DNA of 8,438 nt from DAOTZU01 sp034433995 (GCA_034433995.1 DAOTZU010000205.1:1-8438), one strand, 5' to 3'; counted from the first letter of the stretch, positions 1 through 6,726 are shown. Numbers and translations are program-made. The notes: generated by a model from the sequence alone, not told the origin.

Positions 1-1
1 G

Positions 2-1291
2 GCCCGGGAGGCGGGCATCCCGGTGTATGCTGCCGTGCCGCTTAAATTACGCCGGTACAAGCGAGAGCGGCCGCCGGCCAGCGCCCCGCTGCCCGCCCGG
101 GTGGTGCCCGTGGAGGAGCGCCTCGGCCGGCGGTGGGAGCGGCGTCCCCGGCATTTCGGCCTGGGGACGGCCTTTTTCACCCTCTTGGTGCTCGCCTTCC
201 TGGCGGCGTTTCTGGTGGGCGTGGCACTGGTCTTTATCCCCAGTGCCACGGTGGAGTTGCGCCCCCAGGCGCAGCCCGTCTCTGGCACCTTGACCGTGAT
301 GGCCCGGCCCACCTACCGCGAAATTGATTACGGCAAGGCCATCATCCCGGCGCGGGTTGTGCAGATCATCCTCGAGGGGCGAGATAGCATCGTCCCCAGC
401 GGCGCCACCATGATCCCCGATGCCCACGCCACCGGCGAGGTGGTCTTGATCAACCGCACCAACGAAGGGGTGCGGGTGCCCAAGGGCACCGTCGTGCGTT
501 CCGGCGCCGGGTCAACGGCGCGCTTTCAAACTCTGGCCGACGTGGAGCTGCCGGCCCGGCTTTATAGCAACGTCCGGGTGGGCATCATCGCCCTGGAGCC
601 GGGGCCCAGCGGCAATGTGAAGGCGTTGACCATCAACCTTGTCGAGGGCGAACTGGCCACCCGGGTGGATGTGATCAACGACACCCCCACGGCCGGCGGC
701 AGCTTGAAGGCGATGCCGGTGGTGGCGTATGAGGATTTTGATCGGCTGCGCACCGCATTGATCGCCAAACTCCAACAACAGGCCTATAATCAGCTCGTCG
801 CCGAGTTGGAGGAGGGCGAGTTCATCCCGCCTGGGGCGGTAAGCGTGCAGGTGATGGCGCAAAATTTCGACCAGGTGGTGGGCCAACAGACGGAGCAGCT
901 CTCCATGAGCATGAAGGTGGTGGCCAGAGGCCTGGTCGTGGATGGGCAAAGCCTCAAGACCTTGGTTGGGCGCTTCTTGGAGAGCCGCGCCGGCGAGGGG
1001 ATGGCCCTCATCCCCGATAGCCTCAGCGAGGAGCACGTCTCCGAAGTGCGGAGCGAGGAGAACACTATCGTGCTTCAGGTGCGCGCCAAGGGGATGGTCT
1101 CGCCGGTGGTGGATGTCGCGCGCATCCGCTCTGCCTTGCGGGGCAAATCCGTGGACGAGGCAAGGGAGTGGCTCCGGCGCAACGTGCCCCTGGCCGGAGA
1201 GCCCCGGATCGTGCTGGAGCCGCCGTGGTGGCGCTATATGCCCGCCCTCACGGGGCGGCTGCGGGTTAGCCTGACTGTGGAGGGCGCCTGA
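2..1291 (+). CDS. Baseplate J/gp47-like single-pass membrane protein, 5'-truncated
   Basis: The frame stays open to base 2, with seven codons (A-R-E-A-G-I-P) before the first possible start, GTG at 23. The true start is therefore probably outside the window and the gene is 5'-partial. Counting from GTG 23, residues 1-46 are basic and proline-rich and probably cytoplasmic. Residues about 47-73 form one hydrophobic membrane helix. The remaining ~350 residues are mostly beta-type sequence. Within residues 100-215 the pattern resembles the baseplate J/gp47 region seen in Chloroflexota proteins (G-E-V-V-L-I-N-R, V-P-K-G-T-V-V, then a G-P-S-G-N-V segment). Despite the family name, no phage genes are nearby, so a cell-envelope role is more likely than a tail baseplate. 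The stop codon overlaps the ruvX ATG by one base (TGATG), implying translational coupling. The membrane topology is clear; the family assignment is from recognition, and the function is unknown. Confidence 0.75.
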   Translation, partial: AREAGIPVYAAVPLKLRRYKRERPPASAPLPARVVPVEERLGRRWERRPRHFGLGTAFFTLLVLAFLAAFLVGVALVFIPSATVELRPQAQPVSGTLTVMARPTYREIDYGKAIIPARVVQIILEGRDSIVPSGATMIPDAHATGEVVLINRTNEGVRVPKGTVVRSGAGSTARFQTLADVELPARLYSNVRVGIIALEPGPSGNVKALTINLVEGELATRVDVINDTPTAGGSLKAMPVVAYEDFDRLRTALIAKLQQQAYNQLVAELEEGEFIPPGAVSVQVMAQNFDQVVGQQTEQLSMSMKVVARGLVVDGQSLKTLVGRFLESRAGEGMALIPDSLSEEHVSEVRSEENTIVLQVRAKGMVSPVVDVARIRSALRGKSVDEAREWLRRNVPLAGEPRIVLEPPWWRYMPALTGRLRVSLTVEGA

Positions 1292-1716
1292 TGCGTCATC
1301 TGGCCCTGGATGTGGGCGACGAGCGGATCGGCGTGGCCCTCAGCGATCAAAGCGGCTACCTCTCGCGGCCGCTGGAGGTGATCCCCCGGCGGGCCGGCCC
1401 GGCGAGCTATGTGCGCCTCCAAGAGATCATCGCCCAATACAAGGTGGAACGGATCGTGGTCGGCTTGCCCCTTTTGCCCGATGGCCGGGAGGGCCAGCAG
1501 GCCCAATCCGTCCGCGCCTATGTGGAGGGGTTGCGGGCCCATGTCGCCGTGCCCATCATCTATTGGGATGAGCGTCACAGCACCCAGCGCGCCGCCGAGG
1601 CGCTGCGGGAGAACCGCGCCACGCGCAAGCGTCGGCAAGGAGCGGTGGACGCGGTGGCGGCGGCAGTGATTTTGCAGGAATATCTGGATGCCCAAGGGGG
1701 AGGGTTGCCCCGATGA
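1291..1716 (+). CDS. ruvX: RuvX/YqgF family putative pre-16S rRNA nuclease / Holliday junction resolvase
   Basis: A 141-residue protein of normal length for the YqgF/RuvX family, which has an RNase H-like fold. The family is linked to 16S rRNA 5'-end maturation and to Holliday-junction resolution; the activity here is inferred from family. The expected motifs are visible: L-D-V-G-D-E-R-I-G-V-A with acidic D7, V-V-G-L-P-L at 56-61, W-D-E-R at 92-95 with E94, and the C-terminal V-D-A-V-A-A with D120 followed by I-L-Q-E-Y-L. The usual asparagine-methionine of G-L-P-L-N-M-D-G is replaced by leucine-proline, a mild variation. A GGAGG at 1279-1283 lies 7 bases before the ATG and supports this start. 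The gene overlaps the previous one by 1 base and mltG by 4 bases (ATGA), so the three are probably translated together. Confidence 0.93.
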   Translation: MRHLALDVGDERIGVALSDQSGYLSRPLEVIPRRAGPASYVRLQEIIAQYKVERIVVGLPLLPDGREGQQAQSVRAYVEGLRAHVAVPIIYWDERHSTQRAAEALRENRATRKRRQGAVDAVAAAVILQEYLDAQGGGLPR

Positions 1717-2864
1717 GGATCTTGCGGCTGCTGCTGCGGCTGATCACCCTGGTCCTGGCCTTGGCGGCGGTGTTCTTTGTGCTGAGTTTCGGCTTTTGGT
1801 ACATCTGGCAGGATGCCCGTGGCCGCGGGCCCCAGACCCGCTACACCATCACCACGGCCAAGTTGGGCCGGGCGTTGCTGGGGCTCTATCTCAAATATCG
1901 CGCCGAGGACGTGGCCCGGGTGGCCCGTCCTGGCGATGCCAGCGAGATCACCTTTGTGGTGGAGCCGGGCGAAGGAGTGGGCGCCGTGGCCATCCGGCTG
2001 GAAAGGATGAACCTGATCACCGATAGCGAGCTCTTTCGCCGGCTGGTGCAATATTGGGGCGCCGACCAAGATATCCAAGCGGGGGTCTATGTGCTGCGGC
2101 CCAACATGACTATGGAAGAGATCATCGGCGAGCTGCAGCACGGCCGGGTGCCCAGCGTCAAGGTGACCATCCCGGAGGGCTGGCGTGCCGAGCAGATCGC
2201 CGCCCTCTTGGAAGAGTTGGAGGTGACCTCGGCCCAAGGGTTCCTGGACGCCGTAGCCCGGGGCAGCACGGCCTACGATTTCCTCCGCGACCGCCCGGCC
2301 GGCGCCTCGCCCAGCGCCGAGGGCTTTCTCTTCCCGGATACTTACGAGCTGCCGCGCAACGCCCCGCCGGAGCGCATCCTAGATATCTTACTGCAGAACT
2401 GGGCAACCCGCGTCACCCCGGAATGGCGGGCAAAGGTCTCACAGACCGGGATGACCCTTTACGAGGTGGTAACCCTGGCCTCCATCGTCGAGCGCGAGGC
2501 GGTGGTGGCCAGCGAGCGGCCCCTCATCGCCGGCGTCTATCTCAACCGCTTGGATAAGGGAATGTACCTCCAGGCCGATCCCACCGTGCAATATGCCAAA
2601 GGGTACGACCCGGTGACCAAACGCTGGTGGTCCCCCATGAAGCAGGAAGAGGCCCAGACGGTGGTCTCGCGCTACAACACCTTCTTGTACCCCGGCCTGC
2701 CACCGGGGCCGATCTGCAACCCCGGCCTGGCCGCCATCCAGGCCGTGTTGCAACCCGAGCCCAGCGAATATCTCTATTTCTACGCCAAGGGGGATGGCTC
2801 CCACGTGTTTGCCAAAACTTACGAGGAGCACCTGCGCAACGAGCAACTCTATGGAGGCCGATAG
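1713..2864 (+). CDS. mltG: Endolytic murein transglycosylase MltG (YceG family)
   Basis: A 383-residue protein. In this family the enzyme cleaves nascent glycan strands in the periplasm or outer membrane face and is thought to terminate peptidoglycan chains. Residues 1-32 are a hydrophobic N-terminal anchor. A LysM-like segment follows (about 80-150: F-V-V-E-P-G-E-G, later A-G-V-Y-V-L). The catalytic YceG domain spans about 200-383. The hallmark stretch L-A-S-I-V-E-R-E-A then A-S-E-R-P is at 255-269, followed by V-Y-L-N-R-L and Q-A-D-P-T-V-Q-Y-A. E262 aligns with the catalytic glutamate E218 of E. coli MltG, from my recall of that sequence. The Y-N-T-F and G-L-P-P-G-P-I motifs at 321-334 are also present. 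A purine-rich GGGGGAGGG at 1696-1704 precedes the ATG by 8 bases. The ruvX-mltG pairing is commonly seen in bacteria. Confidence 0.95.
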   Translation: MRILRLLLRLITLVLALAAVFFVLSFGFWYIWQDARGRGPQTRYTITTAKLGRALLGLYLKYRAEDVARVARPGDASEITFVVEPGEGVGAVAIRLERMNLITDSELFRRLVQYWGADQDIQAGVYVLRPNMTMEEIIGELQHGRVPSVKVTIPEGWRAEQIAALLEELEVTSAQGFLDAVARGSTAYDFLRDRPAGASPSAEGFLFPDTYELPRNAPPERILDILLQNWATRVTPEWRAKVSQTGMTLYEVVTLASIVEREAVVASERPLIAGVYLNRLDKGMYLQADPTVQYAKGYDPVTKRWWSPMKQEEAQTVVSRYNTFLYPGLPPGPICNPGLAAIQAVLQPEPSEYLYFYAKGDGSHVFAKTYEEHLRNEQLYGGR

Positions 2865-2870
2865 CGGGCG

Positions 2871-3641
2871 ATGCGCGTGGATCTGCACGTCCACACCAGC
2901 CGTTATTCCCCCTGCGGCCGCTCCTCGCCGGAGGAGATGGTCGCCCGGGCCCGGGAGGTGGGGCTGGACGGTCTGGTGCTCACTGAGCACAACGTGCTTT
3001 GGCCGGAGGATGAGGTGATGGCGCTGCGCAGGCAGTTTCCCGGCCTGGTCATTTTGCGGGGTATCGAGGTGACCTCCAGCGCTGGCGACGATTTCCTGGT
3101 CTATGGCGTGACGGATCCCCACCTCTTTTCCCCGCGCATGGATGGCCGGGAGCTGGTGCGGCGGGCGCATGCGGCGGGGGGCGTGGTGGTGTTGGCCCAT
3201 CCCTATCGCTACAGCGATCAGGTACCCCCTTGGCTGGAGGAGGACCCCGTGGACGGCGTGGAGGTGTGGAGTTGGAACATCCTCGGCTATGCCCACGGGC
3301 GCGCCTGGGAGTTGGCCCGGCGCCTGGGCGCCTTCGCCTTGGCCGCCTCCGACGCCCACCAGGTGGACGTTTTGGGCCTTTATGCCCTGCAGCTGCAGCG
3401 GCCCGTGGCCGATGAAAGGCAGCTCGCCCAGGCCTTGCGCGAGGGCGCTTTTCAGGTGGTGCTCGACCAACCCCGCCTGAGGGCGTTGAACGCAGAGATC
3501 ATGACCCATTTGGCGCAAATTCGCGCCCTCATCGCTGAGGGCTATCCCGATGAAACCATCCGCGAGCGCGTGCCCCATCTCAGCGGCACCATGCTCACCG
3601 GCATCCGTCAGGGGCTGGATATCACCCGTCCCGGCGGCTGA
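2871..3641 (+). CDS. PHP-domain metal-dependent phosphoesterase
   Basis: A 256-residue protein with the polymerase-and-histidinol-phosphatase (PHP) fold, a multi-metal phosphoesterase. Visible metal-ligand motifs, in order: D-L-H-V-H-T with H6 and H8, T-E-H-N with E39 and H40, G-I-E-V-T with E66, A-H-P-Y-R with H110, and S-D-A-H with D161 and H163. These cover the core ligands, so it is probably active. Substrates in this family include histidinol phosphate, nucleoside 3',5'-bisphosphates and short RNA, and the sequence does not decide between them. It is not a DNA polymerase, since the PHP unit stands alone. The last ~50 residues are helical (A-L-I-A-E-G-Y-P-D-E) and look like an added C-terminal cap. 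The gene starts 6 bases after mltG. A GGAGG at 2853-2857, inside the mltG end, is 13 bases upstream, which is a long spacing, so coupling to mltG translation may help. Confidence 0.88.
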   Translation: MRVDLHVHTSRYSPCGRSSPEEMVARAREVGLDGLVLTEHNVLWPEDEVMALRRQFPGLVILRGIEVTSSAGDDFLVYGVTDPHLFSPRMDGRELVRRAHAAGGVVVLAHPYRYSDQVPPWLEEDPVDGVEVWSWNILGYAHGRAWELARRLGAFALAASDAHQVDVLGLYALQLQRPVADERQLAQALREGAFQVVLDQPRLRALNAEIMTHLAQIRALIAEGYPDETIRERVPHLSGTMLTGIRQGLDITRPGG

Positions 3642-3667
3642 ACAGGCTGTGAAAGGAGAAAGCGCCA

Positions 3668-4768
3668 ATGCACAACCGCCAGCGCCTGCTCACTCTCCTC
3701 GGCGGCGGGGTGCCCGACCGGGTCCCCTGGTTCGGTGATCTGGCCTATTGGGCCTCGGCCATGGAGCATCGCGGCGAGGTGCCGCCCCATTGGCAACAGA
3801 CGGAGGACTATTACCGTTTCCATCGCGAGCTGGGGGTGGGGTTCTACCTCCAGGGGTATTGGGCCTTTCGCGCCGTTTACGAGGGCGGTGTGGAGATCGA
3901 GGAGGTCACCCAGGGCAACGTGCGCACCCGCACCGTGCGCACGCCCGTGGGCACCCTGTGGGAGCGTTGGCGCTTTCTGCCCGAGGCCTTCGCTTGGGCG
4001 CCGGAGCGCCATCTGGTGAACAAGGTGGATGACTTGGCCATCTTGCGTTACTGGTGGGCCCACGCTCGCTATGAGCCGGACCCGGATGAGGCCATCCGCC
4101 GGCGGCCCTGGGTGGGCGAGGACGGGATCGTGCTCTGTTATCTCCCCCGCAGCCCTTTCATGGAGCTGACGGTGAACCTGGCCGGCATCGGCAACGTGGT
4201 AGAGTTGTGGCTGGAGGCGCCGGAGGAGCTGGAAGAGACCTTGGCGGTGATGGGGGAGAGCTTTGACCGGGCGGCGGAGGCGGCGCTCCAGGTGCCGGCC
4301 GATGCGTTCATGATCCCCGAAAATCTCTCCTCCGAGGTGGTGGGGCGGCGCTTTCATGAGGATTATGCCCACCCCTGGGAGGCCAAGTGGGTGGCGCGCC
4401 TGCGCCAGGCGGGCCGCTATTCCTTTATCCACATGGATGGCACCCTGCGGGGCCTTTTGGCCCAGGTGGGCGGGGTGGGGTTCGACGTCATCGAGGCCGT
4501 CACGCCGCACCCCGTGGGTGATGTCCCGATGGAGGAGCTGCGCGCCCTGGCCGGACCGGGGCCGGTCCTGTGGGGCGGCATCCCCGGCGTGTACTTTACC
4601 CCTTTGGTGAGCGAGGCCGAGTTCGAGCGCCACGTGCGCCATGTCTTGGAGGTGATGGTGCAGGACCGGCGCATGGTCTTGGGCGTGGCGGACCAGGTGC
4701 CCCCTGACGGCTTGCGTTCCCGCGTGGCGTGGGTGGCCGAACTGGCCGAACGCTATGGACGCTATTGA
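3668..4768 (+). CDS. Uroporphyrinogen decarboxylase superfamily protein (not HemE)
   Basis: A 366-residue protein matching the URO-D/methyltransferase superfamily by overall pattern: N-R-Q-R-L-L-T-L-L at the start, G-V-P-D-R-V-P-W at 14-21, then I-H-M-D-G-T at 254-259, P-H-P-V-G-D at 280-285, W-G-G-I-P-G at 302-307 and G-V-A-D-Q-V-P-P-D-G at 339-348. True HemE has an N-terminal M-R-Q-A-G-R signature that is missing here, so haem synthesis is unlikely. Corrinoid-dependent methyltransferases of the superfamily (MtaA/MtbA type) hold zinc with a His-x-Cys and a distal Cys. Here H255 is followed by D257, and the only cysteine in the protein is C157, so that zinc site is not intact in its usual form. 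The reaction is therefore unassigned. AAAGGAG at 3652-3658, 9 bases before the ATG, supports the start. It is the last gene of the left transcript, 26 bases after the PHP gene. Confidence 0.82.
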   Translation: MHNRQRLLTLLGGGVPDRVPWFGDLAYWASAMEHRGEVPPHWQQTEDYYRFHRELGVGFYLQGYWAFRAVYEGGVEIEEVTQGNVRTRTVRTPVGTLWERWRFLPEAFAWAPERHLVNKVDDLAILRYWWAHARYEPDPDEAIRRRPWVGEDGIVLCYLPRSPFMELTVNLAGIGNVVELWLEAPEELEETLAVMGESFDRAAEAALQVPADAFMIPENLSSEVVGRRFHEDYAHPWEAKWVARLRQAGRYSFIHMDGTLRGLLAQVGGVGFDVIEAVTPHPVGDVPMEELRALAGPGPVLWGGIPGVYFTPLVSEAEFERHVRHVLEVMVQDRRMVLGVADQVPPDGLRSRVAWVAELAERYGRY

Positions 4769-4772
4769 GGAC

Positions 4773-4860
4773 AGGGTATAGGGTTCAGGGATTAGGGTTT
4801 AGGGGCGAGCGCTGAGGATCGCTGGCAGCTCCAGACCCTAATCCCCAAACCCTAGACCCT
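4773..4860. terminator. Long imperfect hairpin, possible terminator or transcript 3'-end structure
   Basis: Bases 4773-4797 can pair with 4836-4860 in 22 of 25 positions; the mismatches are at 4778, 4786 and 4787. The core is a perfect 10-bp stem (4788-4797 with 4836-4845). A small inner hairpin (AGCG 4808-4811 with CGCT 4820-4823) is possible in the loop. It starts 5 bases after the URO-D stop codon, the expected place for a transcript end. No T-run follows the stem, so it is not a classical intrinsic terminator. It may instead protect the RNA 3' end or act with Rho. Confidence 0.4.
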
Positions 4861-4880
4861 ACTTCCTAACCCCCAAACCC
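4774..4880. repeat. Inverted arrays of telomere-like GGGTTTA heptamers
   Basis: On the plus strand, G-runs begin at 4774, 4781, 4788, 4795 and 4802, exactly every 7 bases, in degenerate GGGTTTA-type units. After a 30-base spacer (4806-4835), C-runs begin at 4836, 4843, 4850, 4857, 4864 (imperfect), 4871 and 4878, again every 7 bases. The second array is the same heptamer in the opposite orientation. The sequence lies between the last gene of the left operon and the GntR promoter. The periodicity is seen directly; its origin and role are unknown. It resembles intergenic repeat families that I associate with Chloroflexota. Confidence 0.85.
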
Positions 4881-4892
4881 TCCCCCACCCGT

Positions 4893-4921
4893 TTGACAAG
4901 CTCAGCCCTTCGGTTTAGAAT
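4893..4921 (+). promoter_or_regulatory. Sigma70-type promoter of the GntR regulator gene
   Basis: A consensus -35 hexamer TTGACA (4893-4898) is followed by exactly 17 bases and then TAGAAT (4916-4921), one mismatch from TATAAT. Transcription would start near 4928, giving a leader of roughly 35 bases before the ATG at 4963. The -35 box lies in a stretch resembling the widespread AGCTTGTC-type intergenic repeat read in reverse. This promoter probably also drives the downstream aldo/keto reductase gene(s). Confidence 0.75.
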
Positions 4922-4926
4922 AAAAC

Positions 4927-4953
4927 TGGTTCGCTGGTATGACCATATGACCA
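4927..4953. promoter_or_regulatory. Nested palindromic operator, FadR-subfamily type
   Basis: The core TGGT-ATG-ACCA (4935-4945) matches the FadR-subfamily GntR operator pattern TNGT-N3-ACNA and the TGGT-N3-ACCA centre of E. coli FadR sites. Outer half-sites TGGT (4927-4930) and ACCA (4950-4953) are placed symmetrically around the same centre at 4940. This gives TGGT-N4-TGGT-N3-ACCA-N4-ACCA. The block covers the predicted transcription start, immediately ahead of a FadR-type regulator gene. Binding of that regulator as one or two dimers, with repression of its own transcript, is the natural inference. Confidence 0.72.
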
Positions 4954-4962
4954 TGGACAAAG

Positions 4963-5784
4963 ATGGACGACGAAATCCTGAAATTCTCCCTCCAGCGGGA
5001 CCAGCTCTATAAACAGGTGGCCGACCAACTCCAGGAGTTGATCGTCGCGGCATCCCTGCGACCGGGAGACAAGCTCCCCGGCGAGCGAGAGCTGGCCGAG
5101 AAGCTGCGCGTCAGCCGCAGCGTCGTGCGCGAGGCGCTGCGCATCCTCAGTGTGCGGGGGTTGGTGGGCATCAAGCCGGGCTGTGGCAGCTATGTGCAAA
5201 ACCTCAGCCCCAGCGCCGCCTGTGCCCCCATCAGCCTGTTTCTCAAGCTGCACAAGTCGCCCAATTGGTTCCAGGACCTGTACGAGGTGCGCCGCATGAT
5301 CGAGGTGGAGGCCGCCGGTCTGGCCGCTCAACGGGCCAACGCCGACGACGTACAGTTTTTGGAGCACACCCTCCAAGGCATGGCCGAGAGCACTGCCGAC
5401 CCCAAAACCTACACCCAGCACGATCTGGCCTTTCATCTGGGCGTGGCCGAGGCCACCCACAACGAGCTGGTGCGGGTGCTCTTGGCGCCTATCACCGAGC
5501 GCCTGGAGAAGGTGATCCTCCTCTCTTGCCATGCGCCGGGGGCCGCCGAGGCGGGATTGAACCATCACCGGCACATCCTGGCCGCGGTGCGCGCAGGCCA
5601 GCCAGAGGAGGCGCGATGGGCGATGGATGCCCACCTGGCCACCTCTCTGGAGCTGGTCCGCATCGCCAGCGCCACGATGGACGAGATCAAACACGGAGGC
5701 GCGGAGGGCACGGAGAGGGAGGAGATGGGAGCGCATACAGGAGGGACAGCAGAAACGTCCGGGTCAGAACGTCACATATCCTGA
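4963..5784 (+). CDS. GntR family transcriptional regulator, FadR subfamily (FCD domain)
   Basis: A 273-residue DNA-binding regulator. The N-terminal winged helix-turn-helix spans about 12-80, with the GntR signature L-R-P-G-D-K-L-P-G-E-R-E-L-A (32-45), S-R-S-V-V-R-E-A-L-R (51-60) and the G-L-V-G-I-K-P-G-C-G-S-Y-V wing. The C-terminal all-helical FCD ligand domain spans about 100-240. Its metal-site residues are visible as D154, H158 (D-L-A-F-H), H202 and H224, so it probably binds a metal-chelated carboxylic acid. The last ~30 residues (from about 243) are low-complexity and encoded by a GGAG-rich repeat, so they are probably not part of the fold. An in-frame TGA at 4948 makes ATG 4963 the first available start. 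No clear Shine-Dalgarno precedes it, so translation may be weak. It is separated by 52 bases from the first aldo/keto reductase and likely controls it and itself. Confidence 0.92.
   Translation: MDDEILKFSLQRDQLYKQVADQLQELIVAASLRPGDKLPGERELAEKLRVSRSVVREALRILSVRGLVGIKPGCGSYVQNLSPSAACAPISLFLKLHKSPNWFQDLYEVRRMIEVEAAGLAAQRANADDVQFLEHTLQGMAESTADPKTYTQHDLAFHLGVAEATHNELVRVLLAPITERLEKVILLSCHAPGAAEAGLNHHRHILAAVRAGQPEEARWAMDAHLATSLELVRIASATMDEIKHGGAEGTEREEMGAHTGGTAETSGSERHIS
5692..5726. repeat. CGGAG-rich short tandem repeat forming the regulator's C-terminal tail
   Basis: CGGAG units begin at 5694, 5702 and 5711, 8 to 9 bases apart, and run into further GGAG motifs. The purine-rich stretch resembles degenerate CACGGAGG-type intergenic repeats known from GC-rich environmental genomes (from memory). 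It lies inside the GntR gene after the end of the FCD domain. It therefore looks as if repeat DNA was captured into the reading frame and lengthened the protein. Confidence 0.5.
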
Positions 5785-5836
5785 AGCCATATTCCGTGCC
5801 CTTTTTCTGTAGAACCTGAACGATGGGAGGTAAGAG

Positions 5837-6691
5837 ATGGAACAGCGTGTGTTGGGCAAGACGGGCGTCAAGCTTTCGGTGGTGGGGTTCGGCGGCATCT
5901 TGGTGATGAACGAGGAACAGGATGTGGCCAACCGGCTGGTGGCCCAGGCCATCGAGCGAGGGATCAATTATTTCGACGTGGCCCCCACCTACGGTAATGC
6001 GCAAGAGCGGCTGGGACCGGCCTTGGAGCCCTATCGCGCCCAGGTCTTTTTGGCTTGCAAGACCGAGAAGCGGGATGCTGAGGCCTCTTGGGCGGCGCTG
6101 CAGAACTCGCTGCGGGTGTTGCGCACGGACCATTTCGATCTTTACCAGCTCCATGCCGTGACAACCCTGGAGGAGGTGGAACGCATCACCGCCAAGGGAG
6201 GGGCGCTGGAGACCCTCATCCGCGCCCGCGAGGAGGGCCTCACCCGCTTCCTGGGCTTCTCCGCCCACTCCGAGGAGGCCGCCCTGGCGCTGATGGAGCG
6301 CTTTGATTTCGATACCATCCTTTTCCCCTTTAACTGGGTCGCCTGGCTCAAGGGCAATTTCGGGCCACGGGTGATGGCCCGGGCCAAGGAGAAGGGGATG
6401 GGCATTCTGGCCCTCAAAGCCCTGGCCAAGCGCAAGTGGCAAGAGGGCGAGCCGCGGAAATGGTCCAAGACGTGGTACGCGCCGGCCGAGAGCTACGCCG
6501 AGGCGGAGCTGGGGGTGCGGTTCACCCTCTCCCAGCCGGTGACGGCCTTCACCAGCCCCGGCCACGCGGAGCTCCTTTGGTGGGCCTGCGACGCCGCCGA
6601 GCGCTTCACCCCTCTCACCGAGGCCGAGCTGGCCGAGCTGAAACGCCGCGCCCAGGATCTGGAGCCGGTGTTTGAGCACCGGGAAGGATAG
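5837..6691 (+). CDS. Aldo/keto reductase
   Basis: A 284-residue NAD(P)H-dependent carbonyl reductase of the aldo/keto reductase (TIM-barrel) superfamily, presumably cytoplasmic. The start L-G-K-T-G-V-K-L-S-V-V-G-F-G-G is typical. The catalytic tetrad is complete: D47 and Y52 in N-Y-F-D-V-A-P-T-Y-G, K75 in L-A-C-K-T, and H106 in Y-Q-L-H. G-F-S-A-H follows further on. It has no C-terminal iron-sulfur tail, unlike the next gene. GGGAGG at 5825-5830, 6 bases ahead of the ATG, is a strong ribosome site. The gene follows the FadR-type regulator by 52 bases with no obvious terminator, so it is probably co-transcribed and under that regulator. The natural substrate, whether a sugar, uronate-type acid or aldehyde, cannot be read from the sequence. 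Confidence 0.93.
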   Translation: MEQRVLGKTGVKLSVVGFGGILVMNEEQDVANRLVAQAIERGINYFDVAPTYGNAQERLGPALEPYRAQVFLACKTEKRDAEASWAALQNSLRVLRTDHFDLYQLHAVTTLEEVERITAKGGALETLIRAREEGLTRFLGFSAHSEEAALALMERFDFDTILFPFNWVAWLKGNFGPRVMARAKEKGMGILALKALAKRKWQEGEPRKWSKTWYAPAESYAEAELGVRFTLSQPVTAFTSPGHAELLWWACDAAERFTPLTEAELAELKRRAQDLEPVFEHREG

Positions 6692-6713
6692 ACATCCCCG
6701 GCTCACCCACCGG

Positions 6714-6726
6714 TCATGGCCCATGA
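6714..6726. promoter_or_regulatory. 13-bp palindrome in the gap between the two aldo/keto reductase genes
   Basis: TCATGG-C-CCATGA is a perfect palindrome in the 145-base gap 6692-6836. With the preceding GG it reads GGTCATGG; GGTCAT also occurs on the reverse strand of the GntR operator. It does not match TNGT-N3-ACNA, so it is at best a weak candidate for a second regulator site. The rest of the gap holds a weak GC-rich stem (6729-6736 with 6753-6760) and AGGAGA (6823-6828) as ribosome site for the next gene. I see no convincing promoter. Confidence 0.25.

Noticed and set aside
23..25. GTG at 23 as the true start of the first gene
   Set aside because: The frame is open to the window edge and the upstream codons read as plausible protein. 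No ribosome site precedes GTG.
2439..3668. 409-residue minus-strand open frame opposite mltG and the PHP gene
   Set aside because: It is antisense to two well-supported genes, is rich in His/Gly as GC shadows are, and has no family motif.
3608..4642. Long minus-strand open frame opposite the URO-D gene
   Set aside because: It is a shadow frame caused by high GC. It has no recognisable domain, and the plus strand has clear motifs and a ribosome site.
4774..4880. Real telomere or eukaryotic sequence
   Set aside because: The heptamers are degenerate, few, in inverted orientation, and lie between typical bacterial operons with Shine-Dalgarno sites.
4773..4880. CRISPR array
   Set aside because: The units are only 7 bases, have no unique spacers, and no cas genes are nearby.
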